Below, one piece after another: positions 54,691 through 62,135 of a stretch of DNA of 64,000 bases. Both the position numbers and the translations under genes were made by a program. Source of the DNA: a virus; the IMG/VR virus record IMGVR_UViG_3300020437_000003, positions 1 to 64,000 of that record, one strand, 5' to 3'. Under the pieces are notes generated by a model. The model was not told where the DNA came from. It did no database searches and saw nothing but the letters and a program-made list of their open reading frames with translations. Numbering within the stretch: position 1 is the stretch's first letter; each line of letters starts with the position of its first letter.

Positions 54691-55500
54691 ATGTTAATTA
54701 CTGAAACTAGACTAAAAGAAATTATTCGCGAAGAAGTAGAGCTTCGTATTGTTAAGCAAACAATTACCGAAGTTATTGCAGAAATGCAACTTGGCTTGAC
54801 AGAAGAACAAACAATCTTATTGGAAAAAACCGTTCTTGATGCAATTAAAAGTGCCGCTAAGAAAGCTGCCGTACCGATTACTGTTATGGCAGCACTTGCT
54901 TTTGGAGGTCAAATAGCATCAGACGTACAGCAGCTTGATGGTGTTGGGGTAACCCCGGCAGCAGCGGAACAGATTCAGAACGCTCTTGATGCTAGCCAAA
55001 ACATGTCCGCCGCGCGCGCTGACTTCATTCAGAAAGCCATCGATGCCAGCGGCCGCGAAGGTGACATACCCGCAGACTTGGCAAAGGGTGTTGGTGCTGA
55101 CAAGGCAAAAAATATTGCTATGGACCGACTTGAAGCCGAATTTGTTTCAAAAGGTGATGTTGAGAGCACAGGTAAAATGCAACAAACCGCAAGGGGCGGC
55201 GTATATATAACATATGTTCCATATGATAGCCTTCCTGATGGATACAAAGATACTTTTACTCGTGGGGCAGAAAAAGAAGATCTAAAGCAGTATTACCAAA
55301 CAATGGAAATTCAAGCCTTAGCAGATTTAGTTAGAGATTTCAATAAATGGGGTTCCGAAGGGCAAGGTAACTTTTACAATTCAAAATCTACTGGAACCAA
55401 GCTTCTACCTGCATCTTGGTCAATCGCATACAAAGCACTATTAGATAAAACTGCTGAACGTGGTGCCAAGGGTAAGAACACTTTTAAAGAAAATGCTTGA
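54691..55500 (+). CDS. Hypothetical protein with shared N-terminal tag and hydrophobic segment
   Basis: A 269-residue protein. The first 17 residues, LITETRLKEIIREEVE, belong to the tag family also seen at 58817, 60618, 61567 and 62136. It is followed by a helix, a hydrophobic stretch around 58-76 (KAAVPITVMAALAFGGQIA), and a mainly helical, Ala-rich and charged body. The last part is Lys-rich. A membrane insertion or internal-virion role is possible but unproven. The tag contains I-R-E, which fits a T4 prohead-protease site (I-x-E). Confidence 0.6.
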   Translation: MLITETRLKEIIREEVELRIVKQTITEVIAEMQLGLTEEQTILLEKTVLDAIKSAAKKAAVPITVMAALAFGGQIASDVQQLDGVGVTPAAAEQIQNALDASQNMSAARADFIQKAIDASGREGDIPADLAKGVGADKAKNIAMDRLEAEFVSKGDVESTGKMQQTARGGVYITYVPYDSLPDGYKDTFTRGAEKEDLKQYYQTMEIQALADLVRDFNKWGSEGQGNFYNSKSTGTKLLPASWSIAYKALLDKTAERGAKGKNTFKENA

Positions 55501-55525
55501 CAGCTTGCTAGTGCAGTGATATAGT
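55497..55525 (+). promoter_or_regulatory. Near-consensus sigma-70 promoter before the fused gp47-gp46 gene
   Basis: TTGACA (55497-55502), 17-base spacer, TATAGT (55520-55525). GGAGG follows at 55535-55539 and ATG at 55546, so the transcript leader would be very short. The design matches the promoter before uvsE almost exactly, including the -10 variant. Confidence 0.75.
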
Positions 55526-55545
55526 ATATATATTGGAGGGCACAT

Positions 55546-55641
55546 ATGTTTAGTTTTATCATTGATACACTTGTAAAAGCGATCTTCATTTATACCTCAT
55601 GGTATGGTTTCAGTGCTCTCTTTTGGATGATGTTAAACTAG
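55546..55641 (+). CDS. Tiny membrane protein (31 residues) leading the recombination operon
   Basis: ATG 55546 follows a strong GGAGGG site and a promoter. The product is hydrophobic throughout (FIIDTLVKAIFIYTSW, then FSALFWMMLN), enough for one membrane-spanning helix. It ends at TAG 55641, 8 bases before the GTG start of the nuclease-ATPase gene. It may be a real short protein, or a leader whose translation aids the next start. Function unknown. Confidence 0.55.
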   Translation: MFSFIIDTLVKAIFIYTSWYGFSALFWMMLN

Positions 55642-55649
55642 GAGAGTTT

Positions 55650-58600
55650 GTGAGCATTAAAATAGCACACGTCTCTGATATTCATGTGCGAAAACTTAAA
55701 TACCACAAAGAATATCGAGCCGTATTTGAACAGCTTTATGAAAAGCTAAGAGAAGAAAAGCCTGATATTATCGTTAACACCGGTGATACGTTTCATACAA
55801 AGTTAGATTTAAGCCCTGAAGCAATTAGGATGATGAGTGAGTTATTTGTTGGTTTGGCAGATATCGCACCATATCATATGATTCTTGGCAATCACGATAT
55901 GAACCTCAAGAATAGTGGTCGGCTAGATGCTATATCTCCGATTGTTGATTATCTAGAGCACCCAAATATTCACTTTCATAAATACGCATCAGTAGTTGAG
56001 GTTGCACCCGGTATTGACTTGCACGTACTATCAATAGTTGATCCAGAGAATTGGCAAAAAGAACTGCCGGATGATCGAGTTAATATTGCGTTGTACCATG
56101 GTTCCGTCGTAGGTTCAGTGACTGATAGTGGCTGGATGATGACGCACGGTGACATATCACTCGAAGAGCTTGAGAAGTATGATTATGCAATGCTGGGTGA
56201 TATTCACAAGACAGATCAAAAAGTTGACAATGATGGTCGAGCACGATACCCGGGCTCACTTGTGCAACAGAATCATGGCGAGTCAAATGATAAGGGTTAT
56301 CTTATTTGGGATATCCAAGATAAAAATACTTGGACAACAAGGCACGTCTCGCTTACTAACCCAAAGCCATTTATTACTATCGAGCTTACACGCAAGGGAC
56401 GAATGCCAAAGAATATTTCTATTCCGCTTGGTGCTCGTCTCCGTCTCGTTAGCAATAATAATTTACCGCTCGATGCTATGAAGAGAGCAGTTGACGTAGC
56501 AAAGCATCGTTTTAAGCCAGAAACAATATCATTTTTAAATCGTGCATCTGGTGAGCGGGGATCTGTTGAGGCACTAACTGATGGTCTGCAAACTGAAAAT
56601 CTGCGGGATATCAAAGTACAAGAAGAACTAATCGATGAATATTTGGTCGATTACGAAGTAGCAGAAACTACACTTGAGAAAGTTTACGAACTAAATAAGA
56701 AGTATAATAAAATTGTTGAGGACAATGAAGATGTATCGAGAAATATTAACTGGAAACTTGTTGACTTTGAGTTTGACAATCTGTTTAATTACGGGGATGG
56801 TAATAATGTTAGCTTTGAAGAGCTAAGTGGCATTATTGGAATCTTTGGTAAAAACTTTTCTGGTAAGAGTAGTATTATTGATGGTATCCTGTGGACACTA
56901 TTTAATACAACATCCAAGAATGAACGAAAGAACTTGAATGTTATTAACCAGAACAAAGAAGATTGTCGCGGAAAGGTAACAATACAGATTAATGATTTGG
57001 TCTATACAGTCGAACGAAAAGCTAAGAAGTACATCAAAAGGCTGAAAGGTGAAGAGACACTAGAGGCTAAGACGGAGTTGAACTTTGAAGTGTATGACCC
57101 AGTTATGGATGAAACTACATCTTTAAATGGTCTCACAAGAACACTCACCGATGCCAACATACGAAAACAGTTTGGTACACTTGATGACTTTGCAGTTTCA
57201 TCTTTATCATCACAGCACGGTGCTTTGGCATTTATTGATGAAGGTTCAACTCGTCGTAAAGAGATTATAGCTAAGTTTCTTGATCTTGAGTTGTTTGATC
57301 GCAAGTTTAAGTTAGCCAAGGAAGATTCAGTTGATCTTAAGGGCGCTCTCAAGAGACTCGAAAGTAAAAACTATGACGATGAACTTGATGCTGTGAACGC
57401 ATCACTCATCGAAGCTAGACAGCAGATGAGTGAACATAAGTCGGTCTGCACTGCCTTGAAAGAAGCAGTTGTAGAGTTGACTGATGTTAAAAATGAGATT
57501 GAGTCTAAGATTGATTCCATACCTGCTGAAATTATTGACATCTCGGCAGTTAACAAAGAAATTAGATTAAAAGAAAATGAAATAACCAAACACAATCTTG
57601 AGAATGACAAATTTGCTGATACTTTAAAAACAAAACAAGGTGTGTATAAGAAAATTGTAAGTTTTCTCGATGAGTTTGATTTGCAAAAATTTGAAACACA
57701 GCGACAACAAATTAATCAGTATAAAGAACAACTAAAAACTCAGGAGGACAATCTCGACAAATTAATTGAAGAACACAACTATATTTTAAAGAAAGAGAGT
57801 TTGTTGCACGATCATGAATATGATCCTGATTGTAAATATTGTTCTAGTAATGAGTTTGTCAAAGAAGCACAATCAGCCGTTAGCAGAAAAGCTGATGTTG
57901 AATCTCAACAAGCTGACACATTACAAACAATTAATATAATCACGGAAGAAATTAAAAGTCTAAATCCTGCTGATGTAGAAATACAATTTGAACGGTATAA
58001 TAAGATAGAGTCCAACAAACACACCGTATCATCAGAGATTGCTGATTTAAATCTTGAGATTGAAAGAAACAAAAACTCTGTCCTGTCTTTGGAAGATAAG
58101 CTAAAAGAATTACGTACCAAGCGTGACGAGTATGAAGAAAACAAGGAAGCAATTGAAAACCTTGAAGTGTTGGTAACTCAGCTAAACAAGTGTCATTATA
58201 AGATTGAACAAACACAAAAGAAGATTGATACCTGTGATGCTGCCACACTTGAGCTTGTCAAGTCTGTTGGTTCATACGAACAAAAGATTGAAACTATTAA
58301 AGAACAAAAGCAGGAATACCAAGATCTACAGACCGAGTTTGCTGCGTATGACCTGTTTATGCAATGTATGCACCCAAATGGTATCGCTTACGATGTTATT
58401 AAGAAGAAGATACCAGTAATCAACGAAGAGATTGCGAAGGTGCTTGCTAATATTGTTGACTTTGAAGTATTCTTTGAAGCTGCAGGTAATAAGTTTGATA
58501 TCAATATCAAGCATCCAAAGTATGAAGAGCGACCCATTGAAATGGCATCTGGCGCTGAAAAATCACTGTCAGCAATGGCTATCCGCTTAGCATTGTTGGG

Positions 58601-58817
58601 AGTTTCATCTCTGCCAAAGTCAGACTTATTTATCCTTGATGAGCCGGGTACAGCATTGGACGAAGACAATATGTCGGGTTTTATTCAGATTTTGGAACTA
58701 ATTAAGGTATATTTCAAGAATGTTTTGTTAATCTCGCACCTTGATTCGCTCAAAGATTGTGTTGATATGCAAATCGTGATTGATAAAAAAGCAGGATATG
58801 CAAAGGTTAACCAATAA
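55650..58817 (+). CDS. Fused Mre11-Rad50-type nuclease-ATPase (gp47-gp46 in one chain)
   Basis: I start at GTG 55650, after AGGAGAG; an earlier in-frame start at 55599 lies inside the tiny ORF and lacks homology. The 1055-residue chain begins with a Mre11/SbcD/gp47 phosphoesterase: DIH (10-12), GDTF (45-48), GNHD (80-83), and LGDIHKTDQ. After about residue 370 comes a Rad50/SbcC/gp46 half: Walker A GKNFSGKSS (near 400), two coiled-coil arms, the CKYC zinc hook (about 728), GAEKSLSAMAIRLAL (ABC signature, near 966) and FILDEPGT (Walker B, near 992). In T4, gp46 and gp47 are separate and resect DNA ends for recombination-dependent replication. Here one polypeptide carries both; the reading frame is unbroken. 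Confidence 0.92.
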   Translation: MSIKIAHVSDIHVRKLKYHKEYRAVFEQLYEKLREEKPDIIVNTGDTFHTKLDLSPEAIRMMSELFVGLADIAPYHMILGNHDMNLKNSGRLDAISPIVDYLEHPNIHFHKYASVVEVAPGIDLHVLSIVDPENWQKELPDDRVNIALYHGSVVGSVTDSGWMMTHGDISLEELEKYDYAMLGDIHKTDQKVDNDGRARYPGSLVQQNHGESNDKGYLIWDIQDKNTWTTRHVSLTNPKPFITIELTRKGRMPKNISIPLGARLRLVSNNNLPLDAMKRAVDVAKHRFKPETISFLNRASGERGSVEALTDGLQTENLRDIKVQEELIDEYLVDYEVAETTLEKVYELNKKYNKIVEDNEDVSRNINWKLVDFEFDNLFNYGDGNNVSFEELSGIIGIFGKNFSGKSSIIDGILWTLFNTTSKNERKNLNVINQNKEDCRGKVTIQINDLVYTVERKAKKYIKRLKGEETLEAKTELNFEVYDPVMDETTSLNGLTRTLTDANIRKQFGTLDDFAVSSLSSQHGALAFIDEGSTRRKEIIAKFLDLELFDRKFKLAKEDSVDLKGALKRLESKNYDDELDAVNASLIEARQQMSEHKSVCTALKEAVVELTDVKNEIESKIDSIPAEIIDISAVNKEIRLKENEITKHNLENDKFADTLKTKQGVYKKIVSFLDEFDLQKFETQRQQINQYKEQLKTQEDNLDKLIEEHNYILKKESLLHDHEYDPDCKYCSSNEFVKEAQSAVSRKADVESQQADTLQTINIITEEIKSLNPADVEIQFERYNKIESNKHTVSSEIADLNLEIERNKNSVLSLEDKLKELRTKRDEYEENKEAIENLEVLVTQLNKCHYKIEQTQKKIDTCDAATLELVKSVGSYEQKIETIKEQKQEYQDLQTEFAAYDLFMQCMHPNGIAYDVIKKKIPVINEEIAKVLANIVDFEVFFEAAGNKFDINIKHPKYEERPIEMASGAEKSLSAMAIRLALLGVSSLPKSDLFILDEPGTALDEDNMSGFIQILELIKVYFKNVLLISHLDSLKDCVDMQIVIDKKAGYAKVNQ

Positions 58818-59170
58818 TGAAAATGAAAAGGTCAGAACTTAAGCAAGTCATCAAAGAAGAGTTAGAATCAGTTCTAACTGAAAGATTATCTCAGAGAGAA
58901 TTTCGACAAGAAGTTTTTAACTTAGCAAAAGCATTTGATAATCCTGAATATGTAAAAATGGTTTTAAAGCCTCTAAAAAATTTATATTCTAAATTGGATA
59001 TAGGTAATGAGAAAATAAAAAGAAGATATGCTGAAGATGTCATTCGTGCTGCTTTCTCTACATACTCAGATACAGAAGCACAAGACTTGCTATCACAGCT
59101 TACGGCTGATCAACCATACACACGATATGGTGATAAGATGGCTGCAGTAATTAAGGATACATATAAATAA
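58817..59170 (+). CDS. Small hypothetical protein with shared N-terminal tag
   Basis: A 117-residue protein. KMKRSELKQVIKEELESV (2-19) is the shared tag, with I-K-E in the middle. The rest is helical with conserved-looking DNPEYVKMVLKPLKN and SDTEAQDLLSQLT. Starts at the final A of the fused nuclease-ATPase stop codon. Function unknown; it might be packaged in the virion. Confidence 0.65.
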   Translation: MKMKRSELKQVIKEELESVLTERLSQREFRQEVFNLAKAFDNPEYVKMVLKPLKNLYSKLDIGNEKIKRRYAEDVIRAAFSTYSDTEAQDLLSQLTADQPYTRYGDKMAAVIKDTYK

Positions 59171-60306
59171 TGTCTAACAACGATAACAACGAATTTGATT
59201 TTCTGCCTCCCGCGGAACCACCACCCTCCTTTAATCAGGAGAAAGACCACTATCACGAAGAAGTTGATGCTGAGGATTTCGGAATGGTCGAAGATTTTGG
59301 ATTACAGATGGAATACTCTGATGAAGATTTACTCCCAGAAAATACCGCTCCTTCTTCAATTAATGTGGGCTTTGTTGGCGTCGGCGGTGGAGGCAACAAA
59401 ATGGCTAACGCTTTTATTGAGCTTGGCTTTAACAAAACATTGCTTGTTAATACAACAGGCAAAGACATTCCTAAGAATGTTGAAGAGGATCACGTTGTCC
59501 TCATTCCCGATGCCGACGGTATTGGCAAAAATGTAGAATATGGAAAAGAGGTATTAACACAAAATGGAGCGATTGTTGAAGATGCTCTGCGCATCAAACT
59601 TGGTAAAGTTGATTGGTTATTCGTCCTTGCTGGCGGTGGCGGTGGGACCGGTAGTTCTGTCACTGCTCTTCATCCTGTGTTTGAGCGGTACCTTCGCTCT
59701 GTTCAAGCTTCTGGGCAAGTAGTGTATGTCACATCTTGGCCAACAGCACAAGAAAATCTCAACCCCACAATAGCTAGAAATGCTCTCACTCTTGCGAATG
59801 ATGTGTCAAGACATCCACACATCATTCTTGATAACGAACGAGCAACAAGATTACTTCGTGGTAGAATTGGTATGCTGGGTATGTATCCGGTCGCCAACAC
59901 ACAATTTGCAAAGTCATTAGCCCAAGTTTTGAAACTCTCCAATGAGGATTCACCGATCCAGTCTTTTGATAGTAAGGACTTAGAAACTTGTCTGGGCAAT
60001 GACGGTCGTGCCTTCATGGGCTCAACTATGATTAAAGATCCAAATACTGGAAAGCTTGGATCGGTGATCCTCCATAACTGCATGAATCGTTCTGCCTGTC
60101 CTCCACCCAAAGGTAAGGCTGCAGCAGGATCATTGGTGCTGGTTGTATCAGAAGAGATGGTAGCTGACCCAAGAGTTAGCAAAAATATTGAGTCGGCAAT
60201 CGCTTATGTCGGCGGTCGATGTGAGACACTTTTCTCTGGTGTTTATGTCAGAAAAAATGTGCCCGGTTTGATTGCGATACTAAGTATGAATGGATTGGCA
60301 ACATAG
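59170..60306 (+). CDS. FtsZ/tubulin-like GTPase
   Basis: A 378-residue protein with the tubulin/FtsZ core. Its first 62 residues are an acidic, Pro-rich tail. Then NVGFVGVGGGGNK (65-77), the T1 nucleotide loop, TLLVNTTGKDI, and AGGGGGTGSS (154-163), the tubulin signature G-G-G-T-G-S. LDNERATRLL (220-229) resembles the FtsZ P-N-[DE]-R-L-L helix. SFDSKDLE (265-272) aligns with the FtsZ T7 loop N-x-D-F-A-D-V, with Asp at 267 and 270 and Asn replaced by Ser. The T7 Asp residues complete GTP hydrolysis across the filament interface, so it may polymerise and turn over GTP. The C-terminal FtsZ tail that binds FtsA/ZipA is missing; the chain ends soon after the core. Role: see findings. Confidence 0.85.
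   Translation: MSNNDNNEFDFLPPAEPPPSFNQEKDHYHEEVDAEDFGMVEDFGLQMEYSDEDLLPENTAPSSINVGFVGVGGGGNKMANAFIELGFNKTLLVNTTGKDIPKNVEEDHVVLIPDADGIGKNVEYGKEVLTQNGAIVEDALRIKLGKVDWLFVLAGGGGGTGSSVTALHPVFERYLRSVQASGQVVYVTSWPTAQENLNPTIARNALTLANDVSRHPHIILDNERATRLLRGRIGMLGMYPVANTQFAKSLAQVLKLSNEDSPIQSFDSKDLETCLGNDGRAFMGSTMIKDPNTGKLGSVILHNCMNRSACPPPKGKAAAGSLVLVVSEEMVADPRVSKNIESAIAYVGGRCETLFSGVYVRKNVPGLIAILSMNGLAT
60283..60304 (+). repeat. 22-bp near-duplicate, copy 1 (3' end of the GTPase gene)
   Basis: Bases 60283-60304 (agtatgaatggattggcaac and two more bases) recur at 60598-60619 with one mismatch (G to A). Here they encode the last residues of the GTPase (S-M-N-G-L-A-T). Confidence 0.85.
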
Positions 60307-60315
60307 GAGATTATA

Positions 60316-60579
60316 ATGGCTAGACATAAAAACACAAAAAGATTTGATCCTCGTTATTTTATGGAAGAGAAGACAGAGGTTTTAAAAGAATCATTGGTTG
60401 ATGCAATCATTAAGATCATCAAAGACTCTCCCTTTGATGACATGGATAATACAGATCTTCACAATGCGGTTAAGCAACAATTTCCACAGTTAAGCGATGA
60501 TCAGATTGATGCTGCCATGAACAATAAGAAGTTGGATCCTTATTATGATGCGCTTGAAGGTGTCTACTCAAAAAATTGA
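60316..60579 (+). CDS. Small hypothetical protein
   Basis: An 87-residue protein after an AGGAGATTATA ribosome site. Its opening ARHKNTKRFDPRYFMEEKTE is basic, with an F-D-P-R-Y-F motif often seen at the start of marine phage proteins; the rest is helical with an acidic block (SPFDDMDNTDLHNAVKQQ). No family is recognised. It lies between the GTPase and a tagged protein. Confidence 0.62.
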   Translation: MARHKNTKRFDPRYFMEEKTEVLKESLVDAIIKIIKDSPFDDMDNTDLHNAVKQQFPQLSDDQIDAAMNNKKLDPYYDALEGVYSKN

Positions 60580-60597
60580 AGATTTGAAAACAATTAT

Positions 60598-60619
60598 AGT
60601 ATGAATGGATTAGCAACAT
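60598..60619 (+). repeat. 22-bp near-duplicate, copy 2, forming a leader mini-ORF
   Basis: Second copy of the 60283 sequence with one mismatch. It contains ATG 60601 to TGA 60621, encoding M-N-G-L-A-T, exactly the last six residues of the GTPase. The TGA overlaps the ATG of the next gene (ATGA). It looks like a copied 3' end retained as a coupling leader. Confidence 0.8.
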
Positions 60620-60857
60620 GAAGATTACAAAACAACAACTTAAGCAGATTATTAAAGAGGAATTGGAAGCCACACTTGATGAGCGCGCAGTACCACATTC
60701 AGCCCAGCTTGTCGTTAAAAAAATGATGAAAACAGGAAAAAGCGCCAAGGAAACACTAAAGAGTTTAACTACTGATCTTTCTGATGAAGAAGCTGAGCGC
60801 TGGCTTGAGCGTCACAAGGATGAAATGGATAGCGCTAAACGAGACTTGGCCAACTGA
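60618..60857 (+). CDS. Small hypothetical protein with shared N-terminal tag
   Basis: A 79-residue protein. Tag: KITKQQLKQIIKEELEA (2-18), with I-K-E. The remaining 60 residues are helical and basic/acidic (SAQLVVKKMMKTGKSAKETL then LSDEEAERWLERHKDEM). There is no Shine-Dalgarno site before the ATG; the overlapping six-codon mini-ORF of copy 2 may provide translational coupling. Confidence 0.62.
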   Translation: MKITKQQLKQIIKEELEATLDERAVPHSAQLVVKKMMKTGKSAKETLKSLTTDLSDEEAERWLERHKDEMDSAKRDLAN

Positions 60858-60863
60858 ATTAAG

Positions 60864-61511
60864 ATGAGTGAAATAGTTGTTCTAGAATCTTTGTTTGACA
60901 CAGATGGTTTTTGGACAAAACCCATAGCAAATCCTGATATATTATTAAATCGCAACTGCACTGCTCTGTTTGATCAGAATGGTTATCACTTGACAGAAGT
61001 TGAGCGAGCATATGCAAATATATCAGACTATGATATAAATCTACGAAGGCAAGATTGGGTAATTCATAAACCGTGGATGGAGTGGGATAAGAATACAGGC
61101 GCACATTTTAATCACTGCGAGTTATTTGAAAGAAAAGCATTTTCTGGTGATGCAGTTAAACAATTAGTAAAATATTCTGGCATTAACCCAATGCTTTGGA
61201 AAGTTATCAATATGCAACCAAAGTGGGGAATAGATGTTAGTATAGATTATGTTGATCGTTCTGGTCGTGTCTTCGAGGTTTTTCACTATGAGTGGGATGG
61301 GTTTGACTACGATACTGTGCAAGCTAAAAAACAAGAAATTGAATCTTTTGTTTTAAGTAAAAATTGGGATGAGGAGGCAGAAAAACTTTGGCAGTTTAGA
61401 GATGATTGGATTAATTTAGATTTTTTTGAGCAGTCAGAGTGGAAAACTAACTACTATGGTTTACAGCCAGAGAAGTTTAAAAATATAATATGGGCCACAT
61501 CTGAAAATTAG
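60864..61511 (+). CDS. Hypothetical protein (215 residues)
   Basis: No family is recognised. The protein is rich in Trp, Tyr and Asp (FDTDGFWTKPIANPDILLNR, WVIHKPWMEWDKNTGAHFNH), a composition usual for a folded enzyme-like or structural domain. No membrane segment or signal peptide is seen. It lies among small tagged genes. The ATG at 60864 follows the previous stop codon by 6 bases. Confidence 0.65.
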   Translation: MSEIVVLESLFDTDGFWTKPIANPDILLNRNCTALFDQNGYHLTEVERAYANISDYDINLRRQDWVIHKPWMEWDKNTGAHFNHCELFERKAFSGDAVKQLVKYSGINPMLWKVINMQPKWGIDVSIDYVDRSGRVFEVFHYEWDGFDYDTVQAKKQEIESFVLSKNWDEEAEKLWQFRDDWINLDFFEQSEWKTNYYGLQPEKFKNIIWATSEN

Positions 61512-61566
61512 TTTTTACTTTAAATTAAACTATTTAGTGTTAGTAACTCATATAGAGGAATATACT

Positions 61567-61827
61567 ATGAAAATCACAAAGCAAATACTCAAAGAAATTA
61601 TTGATGAAGAATTGAGAGATTATGTTCGCGGCCAAACACGTAGCCCGGATGTAGAAGTTCCCGGTGGCGGAGTTAGAAGCGTAAAGGGCGTCAAAAGAGG
61701 TATTATGGAAAATCTAGAAGATGCTATGCAAGCAGCGCAAAGAGGTGACTTTAATGCAGTTGCTACCAGAGTTGCCAACTTAGAAGCTTTTGTTGAAGCA
61801 TTAAAAAAAGTAGGAGAAATTAAATGA
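61567..61827 (+). CDS. Small hypothetical protein with shared N-terminal tag
   Basis: The start is set at ATG 61567 by AGAGGAATATACT; an upstream in-frame start at 61537 would lack the shared N-terminus. The 86-residue product starts with the tag KITKQILKEIIDEELRDY (I-D-E), has a Gly/Pro linker, and ends in a helix (ENLEDAMQAAQRGDFNAV). It overlaps the next gene by 4 bases. Confidence 0.62.
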   Translation: MKITKQILKEIIDEELRDYVRGQTRSPDVEVPGGGVRSVKGVKRGIMENLEDAMQAAQRGDFNAVATRVANLEAFVEALKKVGEIK

Positions 61828-62132
61828 ACTGGTTAACAAATTTATGGACTACCTTAGTTAGAAAAACCTCAACAGTTACAGACGAAATTACCGAAGAAGT
61901 TACCGAGGTTTTGGTTGAGGAAGATGATTCCTCTGTAGCAGAGATCTTTGAGGGCATCTGCAAGCAAGCAGGACTTGGTGGTAAGTTTCTTGAAGGCTTA
62001 AACGCAACTGAAAAGTTTGTTCAATGGTATGGCGGAGATGCGGATGAAGAATCTATCAGAGCATCGTTTGCTGAATTTAAATTAACAGATCCTGCGATCA
62101 ATGCAAAGATGACATCTATAGGTGGATTTTAA
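61824..62132 (+). CDS. Small acidic hypothetical protein
   Basis: A 102-residue protein starting in an ATGA overlap. The first 15 residues are amphipathic/basic (NWLTNLWTTLVRKTS), followed by a long acidic helix-like stretch (TEEVTEVLVEEDDSSVAEIF) and a C-terminal helix pair. No motif is recognised; it sits between two tagged proteins. Confidence 0.58.
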   Translation: MNWLTNLWTTLVRKTSTVTDEITEEVTEVLVEEDDSSVAEIFEGICKQAGLGGKFLEGLNATEKFVQWYGGDADEESIRASFAEFKLTDPAINAKMTSIGGF

Positions 62133-62135
62133 AAA

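Noticed and set aside
55599-55649. Extended start (55599) for the nuclease-ATPase
   Set aside because: The added 17 residues lie within the small membrane ORF, precede the ribosome site and add no family-like sequence; GTG 55650 gives a standard Mre11 start.
59162-59169. TATAAATA as a late promoter for the GTPase gene
   Set aside because: It ends one base before the start codon, so transcripts would begin inside the gene. It is the coding sequence for the Tyr-Lys-stop end of the preceding gene.
60595-60600. TATAGT as a third early promoter -10 box
   Set aside because: No reasonable TTGACA-like element lies 16-18 bases upstream; TTGAAG at 60576 gives only a 13-base spacer.
61511-61567. Intrinsic terminator in the AT-rich gap
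   Set aside because: The T-run comes before the palindrome-like AAATT sequence and there is no GC-rich stem, so a terminator is not supported.
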